DNA of 18,060 nt from Clostridia bacterium (lineage in GTDB: Bacteria; Bacillota; Clostridia; Christensenellales; Borkfalkiaceae): the NCBI GenBank assembly GCA_900768525.1, contig CAAGDF010000002.1, positions 1-18,060 on the forward strand, written 5' to 3'. Positions 7,329 to 15,967 of the stretch are shown here, piece by piece (within the stretch, counting starts at the first letter, position 1; every line of letters starts with the position of its first letter). The notes beneath the pieces are model-generated. The model was not told the origin of the DNA. It searched no databases and saw only the letters and a program-made list of their open reading frames with translations. Position numbers and translations under genes: made by a program.

Positions 7329-9371
7329 TTACACAATGCGCTTGAACCACTTTTCGATTTCCGTTTTAGAAACCTTTACGCAAACAGGTCTGCCATGCGG
7401 ACAGCGCAAGCCGAAATTACCCTTAATTTTTGCCATAAGCGCGTCTATCTCGCTGCGATCCAATGCGTCGCCGCCTTTGATTGCGTGCTTACAAGCGGTT
7501 TGCATTAGTTTTTCTTTCAACGTAAGCGGAATTTCCTCGGTTTTGAAATCGTTATCGTGAAGAAGATCGTCAAAGAACTCCTTAATGTTTATCGAACATA
7601 ACTCGCACGGCAGAGCCGAAACCTTGAACGTATCGTCGCCGACGTTGTCTATCTCGATGCCGAGTTCCCTGAAGTAAGCGAAACGGCGGTAAATTTTATC
7701 AAAATCCTCGCGCGAGGTCTTGAACGTATACGGCAATAACAGCATTTGCGTATCGAGCATACCGCGCTTTGCCTTTTCGCAAAGTGCGTCGTAAAGCATA
7801 CGCTCGTGCGCGGCGTGCTGATCTATAAGGTACAAATCGTCGCCGTACTGAAAAATAAGATACGTATTGAACGCCTGCCCTACGAAAATCATAGACGGCT
7901 CGATTTCCATGTTTTCCTGACGCGCTTTCTTTTCGGCTTCTAATTTTTCGGCATAACGCTTGTTTTCGGCAAAAATATCGTCGGGATTATCTTTCGATTC
8001 GCCGCCGAAAATGGGATCGTATACGGACACCCTGCCCGTAGTCGCGCGCGACGGAGCATACGAAAAACCGTTGCCGCCCTTGCCCGCAAATAAAGAATCC
8101 ATAGCCGAACTGCCCGTTTTTGCGGGTTGCTCGGGTTGCCCGCCGAAATCGCCGCTTTCGTCAACCGCGCCATCGGTTTTACTCTCTGAACCTAACGCAC
8201 TTGCCGAACCCGACGCACCCGCCGAATAGGACGTATATGCCGTGCCGTAATCGGTCGCAGTTTTCTCGCCCGCAAACGCACTGCCGCCCGCATTATAACC
8301 CGTATTGAAATCGGCGGGTTTACCAACCGACGGAGCGGGAGCGGCAAAACTTTCTCCGTCGTCCTTGATTATATCGAGTGCGGACGAAGTGCCGTCGAGC
8401 ACCTTGCTCACGGTTGAATATACCGCGCCGTAAATAAGCTGATTATCGGAAAAGCGAACCTCGGCTTTGCGCGGGTGCACGTTTACGTCCACCGTTTGCG
8501 GAGGAACGTCTATAGTCAGAACGTAAAACGGATATTGCCGTTTCATAAGGTACGAACCGTAAGCGTTGGTTACCGCTGCGGAAACCGTGGAATCGGTAAC
8601 GTACCTGCCGTTGACGATAAGCGTCTGATATGCGCGCGTGGGCTTTGTGAACGAGAGTTTGCCCACATAACCGCTTACTTTTATTCCGTTTTTCACCTGC
8701 TCCACACGGAAGCAGTTTTCAAGCGTTTTAGTGCCGTAAACGGAGGCTATGCACTCCTGCAACCCTCCGCCGAACGTTTCTATTTTGGTCTTGTCGTCGC
8801 AAATAAGCCTGAACGACACGTTCGGGCGCGATAACGCCATTCTTAAAATAAGCGATTCAACCTCGCCTTCTTCGGACTTGGGCGATTTTAAAAATTTACC
8901 GCGCGCGGGGGTATTGTAAAACAGTTCCTTGCACGTTACGGTCGTTCCGACCTGCACGGGGAAATCGTACGGTTCGGAAAGTTCTCCGCCGTCGCAATCG
9001 ATTGCCGAGCCAACCTCGGCATCCGCGGTTTTAGACGCGAACGTGCAACGCGACACCGCGCCTATACTCGCAAGAGCCTCGCCGCGAAAACCCAAAGTCA
9101 TAATGTTATCGAGGTCCTCCGCCACCGAAATTTTACTCGTCGCGTGGGGCAAAAACACCTTTTTCAGCTGATCTTTTTCAAGTCCCGAGCCGTTGTCGGT
9201 AACCTTGATTTCGGCAATGCCGCCCGCTTCGATGACAACCGAAACCTCGGTCGCGCCCGCGTCTACGGCGTTTTCCACAAGTTCTTTCACCACCGAGGCA
9301 GGTCTTTCCACAACCTCGCCCGCGGAAATTCTGTTATATACTTTTTTATCAAGAATATTGATTTTTGACAT
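7329..9371 (-). CDS. mutL: DNA mismatch repair protein MutL (endonuclease type)
   Basis: MutL links MutS mismatch recognition to strand incision. The 680-aa product has the N-terminal GHKL ATPase: RISAGEVVERPASVVKELVENAVDAGA with catalytic E33, TDNGSG (D59) and TLGFRGEALASI, then YNTPARGKFLKS and HPRKAEVRFSD. Residues roughly 345-500 are a Ser/Ala/Gly-rich disordered linker. The C-terminal dimerisation domain carries DQHAAHE (517-523), ACKHAIKGGD (C627) and CPHGRP (657-662), the metal-site motifs of MutL homologues with intrinsic nicking activity, as in bacteria lacking MutH. The last acidic residue of DQHA-x2-E-x4-E is Asp here. The start at 9369-9371 has AAAGAGAG upstream; an in-frame TTG at 9405-9407 is less likely. 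It lies 177 nt after mutS; that gap has a short repeat (CAAAAGCCCG twice, near 9466-9490) but no promoter I trust. Confidence 0.96.
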   Translation of the reverse strand: MSKINILDKKVYNRISAGEVVERPASVVKELVENAVDAGATEVSVVIEAGGIAEIKVTDNGSGLEKDQLKKVFLPHATSKISVAEDLDNIMTLGFRGEALASIGAVSRCTFASKTADAEVGSAIDCDGGELSEPYDFPVQVGTTVTCKELFYNTPARGKFLKSPKSEEGEVESLILRMALSRPNVSFRLICDDKTKIETFGGGLQECIASVYGTKTLENCFRVEQVKNGIKVSGYVGKLSFTKPTRAYQTLIVNGRYVTDSTVSAAVTNAYGSYLMKRQYPFYVLTIDVPPQTVDVNVHPRKAEVRFSDNQLIYGAVYSTVSKVLDGTSSALDIIKDDGESFAAPAPSVGKPADFNTGYNAGGSAFAGEKTATDYGTAYTSYSAGASGSASALGSESKTDGAVDESGDFGGQPEQPAKTGSSAMDSLFAGKGGNGFSYAPSRATTGRVSVYDPIFGGESKDNPDDIFAENKRYAEKLEAEKKARQENMEIEPSMIFVGQAFNTYLIFQYGDDLYLIDQHAAHERMLYDALCEKAKRGMLDTQMLLLPYTFKTSREDFDKIYRRFAYFRELGIEIDNVGDDTFKVSALPCELCSINIKEFFDDLLHDNDFKTEEIPLTLKEKLMQTACKHAIKGGDALDRSEIDALMAKIKGNFGLRCPHGRPVCVKVSKTEIEKWFKRIV

Positions 9372-9548
9372 TTTTTCTCTCTTTAAAAATATCTGTTTTT
9401 TTGTCAATTCGCCGCGGCAAATGCAGCCGTAATGCCATCACGCCGCCGTAACGGACGCACGTAGCAAAAGCCCGCAGTCAAAAGCCCGTAGCACTTTACG
9501 CAAACGCAAACCGTACGCCGCAATATTTAAACCCGTCGCAGCCGAAAA

Positions 9549-12158
9549 CTATTTTTTCAGTTTTTCTTTAAGGTCGCACAGCAAGGTAAACGCCTGCACG
9601 GGAGTAAGATTGTTCACGTCGATATCGGCGATTATTCTTTCGCACTCGGAATATCTGCCCGTTTCTTCCGCCGACGCCTCGTCTGCCGCGGTCATACCGA
9701 CGGCAACGTCCGAATGGCGAACGGGATCTTTCTTTTCGAGCGTTTTAAGAATTGCTTTCGCACGAACGGTAACTTCCGACGGAACACCCGCAAGCGACGC
9801 AACCTCTATACCGAAACTCTTGTTCGCGCTGCCGCGCATTATGCGGCGCAAAAACATAATCTTTCCGTCGATTTCTTTAACGGTGATTTTGTAATTCTTA
9901 ACGCCGTGAATCACGCCTTCGAGTTCCGAAAGTTCGTGATAATGCGTTGCGAACAGCGTTTTTGCGTGCAGTTTGGTGCTGATATATTCGACCACCGCCC
10001 ACGCGATACTCAACCCGTCGTAAGTGCTTGTACCGCGCCCGACCTCGTCAAGCACGATAAGGCTGTTTTGCGTTGCCGCGCGCAAAATAAGCGCGACCTC
10101 GCTCATTTCAACCATAAAAGTGCTTTGATCGAAAAGCAGGTTATCGCTTGCGCCCACTCTTGTGAACACGCGGTCGGTAAGCGGAATTACAGCCGATTTC
10201 GCGGGAACGAAACTGCCGCAGTGTGCCATAACCGTTATGAGCGCAACCTGCCGCATATACGTACTTTTACCCGCCATATTAGGACCTGTGATTATCATCA
10301 TCGAGTTTTCGTCGGTATCGAGAAAACTGTCGTTGGCGATGAACTGCCCCGCCACCTTTTCCACAACGGGATGACGACCGCCGCAAATATCCAACCTGCC
10401 GCCCTCTTCGGTAATTTCGGGCTTGCAGTAGTTGTTCTTTTTGGCAACGTAGGCAAGCGAACAAAGTACGTCGAGCGAGGCAATGGCTTTTGCCGTGGTC
10501 TTGATTTCTTCCATTTTACCCGAAAGATAGGTTTTTAATTTAACGAAAATATCGTTTTCTATGCGAACCGAACGCTCGGACGAGGTTAAAATTTCCTCTT
10601 CGAATTTCTTCAATTCTTCGGTTATGTACCGCTCGGCATTGACAAGCGTTTGCTTGCGCACGTACTCGTAAGGCACTTTGTCCTTGAACGAATTGGTTAC
10701 CTCTATATAGTACCCGAAAACCTTATTGTAACCGACGTGCAAATTTTTAATGCCCGTGCGTTCGCGCTCGCGCGATTCGATATCGAGCAAAATTTTCTTG
10801 CCGTTGGTGTGTATATCGGAAAGCCTGTCGAGTTCCTCGTCGAACCCGCGGCGTATAAACCCGCCGTCGCGCACCGAAACGGGCGGATTATCGGTAATGG
10901 CTCTTGCAAGCAAAGCCGCAACGTCCGTCATATCCGGCAAATGATTGTTTACGTCGGTAAGCGCCTTTGTCGAAAGCCCCGAAAGTCTGAATTTTATTTC
11001 GGGAATCACTTCAAGCGATAGTCTTAACGCCTCCATATCTTTAGGCGTGATAACGTCGTTGGACAAACGCCCCGCGATTCGTTCTATGTCGTACAAACTC
11101 TTAAGCGCCTCGCGCAATGCGGAGGTTACGGGAAGATTTTTATACAGTTCTTCCACGCCGTCAAGCCTGTATTCGATTTTTCCTTTATTCAAAAGGGGCA
11201 TAGACAGTATCGTATGCATACGCCTTGCGCCCATAGCCGTCTGAGTCTGGTCGAGAATGTACAGTAAACTGCCGTACGGCTTGCCGTCACGCGTGTTGCG
11301 CAGTATTTCAAGGTTGCGCATACAGTTGGAATCGAGAACCATAAACTCGCCGTCGCGCTCGATTTTGACCGACGAAATTATGCTGAGCGACCGCATTTGC
11401 GTTTCGGTAAGATAAACGATGAGCGCACCCGCGGCACGCACGGCAAACGGCTTGTCGTTAAGCTCTAAAACGGCAAATGAATGAACCTTGAACTGCTCGC
11501 AAATACTGCTTACGGCATACTTGTCGCTGTAGGCGTATTCTTTATACGGCGCAGGACGACGCACCGCCCCATGCACGAAAATCGGCAAATCTTTAAGAGC
11601 GTTAAACGATTTTTCGTTGACGATAACCTCGGCGGGATCGATTCGGGTGAGAATATCGCAAAGCCCGTCCGTTCCGCACGTTTCGCACACGACAAAATCG
11701 CCGGTGGTAATGTCCGCGCGCGCTATTCCGTACTTATCCCCCGAGCCGTAAACGCTGCATATGAAATTGTTCGTCTTTTCGTTTATCTGATCGTTTTCGG
11801 TAACGGTGCCCGAGGTGATAACGCGGATTACGTCGCGTTCGACGGGGTTTCTTCCGTCGGGCTCGGTAAGCTGTTCGCAAACGGCAACCTTATACCCCGC
11901 GGCTACAAGTTTAGCTATATACGCGTTAGCCGCATGGTACGGCACGCCGCACATAGGCGCGCGTTCGCTGAGCCCGCAGTCCCGCCCCGTAAGCGTTAAT
12001 TCAAGCACCTTGGACGCTTCTTTCGCGTCGTCGAAAAACATCTCGTAAAAATCGCCCAGACGGTAAAAGATAATACAATCTGGATATTTCTCCTTGACGG
12101 AAAAATAATGCTGCATCATCTTGGAGAGTTTCGGATTGTTCTTTATATTTTCACTCAT
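9549..12158 (-). CDS. mutS: DNA mismatch repair protein MutS
   Basis: MutS binds mismatches and small loops as a dimer and recruits MutL. The 869-aa product is full length. The mismatch-reading motif GDFYEMF places the intercalating Phe at 37 and the paired Glu at 39. The ABC-type ATPase has Walker A GPNMAGKST (625-633, K631), Walker B LIVLDE (D704, E705) followed by the signature GRGTSTYDG, and the ATHYHEL histidine switch. The C-terminal tail EETGRYSECERIIADID is typical of MutS1. The ATG at 12156-12158 has GAGG upstream at proper spacing. It follows miaB by 121 nt and precedes mutL, the usual Firmicute order. The frame stays open for about 31 codons past the TAG, without sign of coding. 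Confidence 0.97.
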   Translation of the reverse strand: MSENIKNNPKLSKMMQHYFSVKEKYPDCIIFYRLGDFYEMFFDDAKEASKVLELTLTGRDCGLSERAPMCGVPYHAANAYIAKLVAAGYKVAVCEQLTEPDGRNPVERDVIRVITSGTVTENDQINEKTNNFICSVYGSGDKYGIARADITTGDFVVCETCGTDGLCDILTRIDPAEVIVNEKSFNALKDLPIFVHGAVRRPAPYKEYAYSDKYAVSSICEQFKVHSFAVLELNDKPFAVRAAGALIVYLTETQMRSLSIISSVKIERDGEFMVLDSNCMRNLEILRNTRDGKPYGSLLYILDQTQTAMGARRMHTILSMPLLNKGKIEYRLDGVEELYKNLPVTSALREALKSLYDIERIAGRLSNDVITPKDMEALRLSLEVIPEIKFRLSGLSTKALTDVNNHLPDMTDVAALLARAITDNPPVSVRDGGFIRRGFDEELDRLSDIHTNGKKILLDIESRERERTGIKNLHVGYNKVFGYYIEVTNSFKDKVPYEYVRKQTLVNAERYITEELKKFEEEILTSSERSVRIENDIFVKLKTYLSGKMEEIKTTAKAIASLDVLCSLAYVAKKNNYCKPEITEEGGRLDICGGRHPVVEKVAGQFIANDSFLDTDENSMMIITGPNMAGKSTYMRQVALITVMAHCGSFVPAKSAVIPLTDRVFTRVGASDNLLFDQSTFMVEMSEVALILRAATQNSLIVLDEVGRGTSTYDGLSIAWAVVEYISTKLHAKTLFATHYHELSELEGVIHGVKNYKITVKEIDGKIMFLRRIMRGSANKSFGIEVASLAGVPSEVTVRAKAILKTLEKKDPVRHSDVAVGMTAADEASAEETGRYSECERIIADIDVNNLTPVQAFTLLCDLKEKLKK

Positions 12159-12279
12159 TTTCTACCTCGCCTTGCGGCTCAGAAATTCTTTGGTTAATGT
12201 AAACTTGTTTTTTATTCGGTTTGCTTTCGGCAACCGTACGTCGGTGTATAAATGCTTGCGCTTCCTGCCGAACCGACCG

Positions 12280-13596
12280 TTAAACCTTTTCGCAGTACAG
12301 AGAAATACCGTTGGTTTCGATGACTTTTACGGTAACGAAATTGCCGCGCTCGTCTTTATCCGATGCAAAATACCCCATTCTGCCGTACTCGTCGCGACCT
12401 AAATACATTTGCTTTTTATCGTCGAAATCTTCGCACAAAATCTCTATAATTCTGCCCTGATACAGCGCGGAATGGCGAGCCGTTCTTGCGTTTTGCGCGG
12501 CGACCATCTCCATAATGCGCGCTTTGGAAACCTCTTCGGGAATCTGATCGGGCATCGTGGCGGCGGGAGTGCCCTCGCGGCGGGAGTAAACGAACATAAA
12601 CGCCGAAGCAAAATCGGCTTGTTCCATTATGTCCATAGTATCGCGGAAATCTTGCTCGCTTTCCCCCGGGAAACCTACCATAACGTCGGTAGACACTGCG
12701 CAATCGGGCATATATTTCTTAATCATAGCAAGTTTTGCCATATAGTCCTCGCGCGTGTAGCGGCGGTTCATACGCCTTAACACGTCGTTACTGCCCGACT
12801 GCAACGGCAAATGCACCGAATGACATGCGTTTTCGTTGCGAGCCATTGCGGCAACGAGCCTTTCGGTAAGATCTTTCGGGTGGTTGGACATAAAACGCAA
12901 ACGATACTTGCCCTTGACTTCACGTCCGATAGCGTCGAGAAGATCGGCAAAATCGCCGCCTTCGCCCTTGAAATCATTGCCGTAAGAATTTACGTTCTGT
13001 CCTAAAAGCGTAATCTCTTTATACCCGCTTTCGACGAGTTTTTTAACCTCGACAACCACGTCGGGAATAGTTCTCGACTTCTCGCGCCCGCGGACGTACG
13101 GCACTATGCAATAGGTGCAAAAGTTATTGCAACCGTAAATAACGTTTACCCATGCGTTGGGAAAACTGCTCCTCGTCATCGGGGTATTTTCGCTTTCGCT
13201 GTCCTCTTCGGTAATCTCTATAAGCGTTTTCTTTCTTCCGCTCTTTTCTTCGAGCAGTCGCATAAAATCGCAAAGATTGTGCGTGCCGAAAATAACGTCC
13301 ACAAACGGAAATTTCTTTTTTAATTTTTCCGCCGCGCCCTTTTGTTGCGTCATGCAGCCGCCAACGGCGATAACCACATTCGGGTTTTCCGCTTTATATT
13401 GCTTAAGCGAACCGATATGCCCGTAAACCTTTTGCTCGGCGTTTTCGCGTATGCAGCAAGTGACGAACAAGATAACGTCCGCCGATTCGGGCTCGTCCGC
13501 AAGCGTGTACCCCGCAGATTCTAATAATCCTGCTAATTTTTCCGACTCGTGCAGATTCATCTGACAGCCGTATGTACGTATAAAATATTTGCTCAT
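12280..13596 (-). CDS. miaB: tRNA-2-methylthio-N6-dimethylallyladenosine synthase MiaB
   Basis: MiaB is a radical-SAM methylthiotransferase that converts i6A37 to ms2i6A37 in tRNAs reading UNN codons. The 438-aa product has the three domains of the family: an N-terminal domain with cluster cysteines C11 (TYGCQMN), C47 (VTCCIREN) and C81 (VGGCMTQ), the radical-SAM core with C156, C160 and C163 (YGCNNFCTYCIVPYVRGREKSR), and a C-terminal TRAM domain (about 372-435). The Cys after C47 is a local variation. The start MSKYFIRTYGCQMN at 13594-13596 fits the family; a start 5 codons earlier lies inside the promoter. No Shine-Dalgarno is present, and the promoter predicts an mRNA beginning at or next to this ATG. 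MiaA, which makes the substrate, is not in the window. Confidence 0.95.
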   Translation of the reverse strand: MSKYFIRTYGCQMNLHESEKLAGLLESAGYTLADEPESADVILFVTCCIRENAEQKVYGHIGSLKQYKAENPNVVIAVGGCMTQQKGAAEKLKKKFPFVDVIFGTHNLCDFMRLLEEKSGRKKTLIEITEEDSESENTPMTRSSFPNAWVNVIYGCNNFCTYCIVPYVRGREKSRTIPDVVVEVKKLVESGYKEITLLGQNVNSYGNDFKGEGGDFADLLDAIGREVKGKYRLRFMSNHPKDLTERLVAAMARNENACHSVHLPLQSGSNDVLRRMNRRYTREDYMAKLAMIKKYMPDCAVSTDVMVGFPGESEQDFRDTMDIMEQADFASAFMFVYSRREGTPAATMPDQIPEEVSKARIMEMVAAQNARTARHSALYQGRIIEILCEDFDDKKQMYLGRDEYGRMGYFASDKDERGNFVTVKVIETNGISLYCEKV

Positions 13597-13602
13597 AAGA
13601 CA

Positions 13603-13631
13603 ATTATACATGTTTTAACTTTGTTTTTCAA
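13603..13631 (-). promoter_or_regulatory. Sigma-A-type promoter of miaB and the mutSL operon
   Basis: The minus strand has -35 TTGAAA (complement of 13626-13631), 17 nt of spacer and a perfect -10 TATAAT (complement of 13603-13608). Transcription would start 6-8 nt downstream, at about 13595-13597, which coincides with the miaB ATG at 13594-13596. Either the transcript is leaderless or nearly so, or another promoter is used. Confidence 0.75.
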
Positions 13632-13687
13632 GAAAAATCGCGCGGGGAAGAATATAAATAATAAAATTATTTAAAATAAATAGCGAC

Positions 13688-15862
13688 ATGAAAAAAGTGC
13701 TTAAATTCTTTACCGTCTGCCTTGCGGTTCTGTCCGTAATTATACTCGGGGCGTTTGGTTTTTACCTTTTCGCAACCCGCGGCGCGGTACTTGACGAGAA
13801 TAAACTGATAAAAAGCGGCGCATCGATTACTTTTTACGATAATAATTCGGATAAAGTGGTAACGGCGGACGGCTTCGACCAAAAAACAATCGGCTTGGAC
13901 GAACTGCCGGAGTACGTTGGAAATGCGTTTATCGCCGTGGAAGATAAAAGATTTTACTCGCATAACGGCATCGATCCGCGCGCGCTGATACGAGCCGCGG
14001 TAAGCGATATCAAAAGCCGCTCGCTTAAAGAAGGTGGTTCGACCATAAGTCAGCAGCTTGTTAAAAACACGCACCTGTCCAACGAAAAAACGCTTACGCG
14101 CAAGCTGAAAGAGGTTAAACTTGTAAATCAACTCGAAAAAAAGTACTCCAAACGCGAAATTTTAGGTTTTTACCTTAACGGCATATATTTCGGCAACGGC
14201 GCGTACGGCGTGGAAAGCGCGGCAAACAAATACTTTTCCAAGTCCGCAACCGAGCTTTCTTTGTCCGAAGCAGCCGCGCTTGCGGCAACGGTGAAATCAC
14301 CCGCGAATTACAATCCCGAAACCGCCGCGGGCAAGTCGCGCAGGGATCTCGTGCTTAAACTTATGTGCGAACAAGGGCTTATATCTTCAGCCGAATATGC
14401 CGCGGCAAAGGATGAACCGCTTACGACAAGCGCAAGCAAACCGTGCGATTATTTTTCGCTCGTTAAAGAAGAACTGTATTCCGTATGCAAAATCTCGCCT
14501 TACGAAACGCGCCCCGTAGAGGTCTATACCTATTTCGATAAAAAGGCGCAAGCCGCCTTATCATCGCTTACCGAAAGCGACGGCGAAATGCGTAAAAACG
14601 GACTTATAGCCTCACTTTCGGGACATGTAAAGGCCGCCGTTTTCCCTTTCGGCGACGATTACGGCATGCCCGCTTCGACCATAAAGCCATTGCTTGTATA
14701 CGCACCCGCGATTAACGAAGGCGTGATTTCACCCGCAACGCTTATCGACGATTCGCCCACGAATTTCGGCGGTTACACTCCAAAAAATTACGGCGACGTT
14801 TACCACGGCTATACCCCGGTAAAAGATTGCATAGTTAAAAGTTTAAACGTGCCCGCGGTAAAAATTTTCGACGGTATGGGTGCGGAAAAATGCCTTGCCT
14901 ACGCTAATAAAACGGGACTTGATATAACCGAGAAAACGCTTAACGTTGCCCTCGGCGGATATAAAAAAGGCGTTCGGTTTACCGACCTTTGCGCAGCCTA
15001 TACGGTGTTCAACGGCGGCGTATATTATCCGCCGCGTTTTATAAAAAGCGTGCGTATAGGTCGATTATCGACATATTCGGCAACCGATAACGGCACGACG
15101 GTATATAAAAAAGGTACGACCGATTTAATAAACGACGCGCTTAAAGAATGTACCAAAACAGGCACGGCAAAAGCACTTTCTATGTTCGATTTCGACCTGT
15201 GCGCAAAGACGGGCACGAACGGCACAAAGGACGGCAACACCGACGCGCTTGTCGTATGTTACACGTCCGAAGATATAATCGGCGTAAAACTTTGCGCGGG
15301 CAAAAGTCTTTTGCCGTGCTCGGTAACGGGCGGCACTGCCGCGCGCGAAGCCGCCGAAATTATAGAAAAACTGTATTCCGACCACAAACCCGCACCGCTC
15401 GGCGAATCGGACGAGTGTGAAGAGGTTCGGCTTTGCAAACTTGCCTACGATGACGGGAAACTACTGCTTGCCCCCGAAAATCAACCCGACAAATACTGCG
15501 TCGAAGCCAAATTTTTAAAAGAGTTTTCGCCGACCGAGTATTCGGAAGAGTTCGTATCGCCAAAAGTTTCCGCCGAAATTTGCAAAAATAAAAACAACGT
15601 AACCATAACTTTAGATAAAAAAGCGCAGGTTTACGTTGAAATATTCAGAACGAACGGAAAAACCGAAACCGTCGTTGCCGACACCAACGACGAAAAGTTC
15701 ACGGACAATCGGCTTAAAGACGGCAGATACGGCTACTATGTTTTGCCCTACACCGTAGGACTTGACGGCAAAAAATTTTACGGCGAAAAACAATTCATAG
15801 CCGAAATTTTTATCGGCGAAAAACAAGATTTTGCCGACAACGGCGACTGGGCAGACGATTAA
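13688..15862 (+). CDS. Class A penicillin-binding protein (transglycosylase/transpeptidase)
   Basis: A bifunctional peptidoglycan synthase of 724 aa. Residues 7-29 form an N-terminal membrane anchor (FFTVCLAVLSVIILGAFGFYLF) with a short cytoplasmic MKKVLK. The GT51 glycosyltransferase follows, with AVEDKRFYSHNGID (catalytic E85), EGGSTISQQLVKN, and KREILGFYLNGIYFGNGAYGVESAA. The transpeptidase has S330-T-I-K333, S385-L-N387 and K507-T-G509, so all three penicillin-binding motifs are present, although the stretch before the SxxK motif is short. The last 100 or so residues look like a beta-sandwich (fibronectin-like) extension with an acidic tail. No Shine-Dalgarno precedes the ATG; the 91-bp divergent gap to miaB is AT-rich, and I find no convincing -35/-10 on this strand. 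The codons at 15055-15070 coincide with a copy of the window's repeat motif. Confidence 0.93.
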   Translation: MKKVLKFFTVCLAVLSVIILGAFGFYLFATRGAVLDENKLIKSGASITFYDNNSDKVVTADGFDQKTIGLDELPEYVGNAFIAVEDKRFYSHNGIDPRALIRAAVSDIKSRSLKEGGSTISQQLVKNTHLSNEKTLTRKLKEVKLVNQLEKKYSKREILGFYLNGIYFGNGAYGVESAANKYFSKSATELSLSEAAALAATVKSPANYNPETAAGKSRRDLVLKLMCEQGLISSAEYAAAKDEPLTTSASKPCDYFSLVKEELYSVCKISPYETRPVEVYTYFDKKAQAALSSLTESDGEMRKNGLIASLSGHVKAAVFPFGDDYGMPASTIKPLLVYAPAINEGVISPATLIDDSPTNFGGYTPKNYGDVYHGYTPVKDCIVKSLNVPAVKIFDGMGAEKCLAYANKTGLDITEKTLNVALGGYKKGVRFTDLCAAYTVFNGGVYYPPRFIKSVRIGRLSTYSATDNGTTVYKKGTTDLINDALKECTKTGTAKALSMFDFDLCAKTGTNGTKDGNTDALVVCYTSEDIIGVKLCAGKSLLPCSVTGGTAAREAAEIIEKLYSDHKPAPLGESDECEEVRLCKLAYDDGKLLLAPENQPDKYCVEAKFLKEFSPTEYSEEFVSPKVSAEICKNKNNVTITLDKKAQVYVEIFRTNGKTETVVADTNDEKFTDNRLKDGRYGYYVLPYTVGLDGKKFYGEKQFIAEIFIGEKQDFADNGDWADD
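15055..15070. repeat. Copy of the TATAGGTCGATTATCG motif inside the PBP gene
   Basis: 16 bp identical to 15917-15932, located in the transpeptidase coding region and read as IGRLS. The following bases ACATA also recall the CACATA after the terminator copy. It may be a remnant of an inserted short repeat tolerated in a loop, or a protein-binding site. Confidence 0.6.
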
Positions 15863-15903
15863 ACACCCGCCCCGCAAAGCGCACAAAAAACGCTCCACTC
15901 CAA

Positions 15904-15953
15904 TAAAAAACCGCCCTATAGGTCGATTATCGGCACATAGAGCGGTTTTATTA
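15904..15953. terminator. Bidirectional intrinsic terminator between the PBP and rubrerythrin genes
   Basis: A stem CCGCCCTAT (15911-15919) with ATAGAGCGG (15937-15945), one mismatch, is extended by AAAA/TTTT and flanked by an A-run on the left (15905-15910) and TTTTATT on the right. It sits between convergent genes and would end both transcripts. The loop is the repeat motif TATAGGTCGATTATCGGC (15917-15934), which overlaps the top of the stem. Confidence 0.8.
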
Positions 15954-15967
15954 CTGCTTTAATTAAA

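Noticed and set aside
9376..9407. TTGACA upstream of mutL as a promoter
   Set aside because: The consensus -35 has no acceptable -10 at 16-18 nt.
9463..9492. CAAAAGCCCG repeated twice, as a possible start of a repeat array
   Set aside because: Only two short copies in an intergenic gap, without further units.
9456..9548. In-frame open extension of mutS past its TAG, possible readthrough
   Set aside because: About 31 codons is not unusual in GC-rich intergenic sequence; the residues show no conserved MutS feature and no readthrough context.
9714..10538. 274-codon open frame on the plus strand inside mutS
   Set aside because: Lies antisense to the conserved MutS ATPase region; its His/Arg/Phe-rich composition is typical of a shadow frame.
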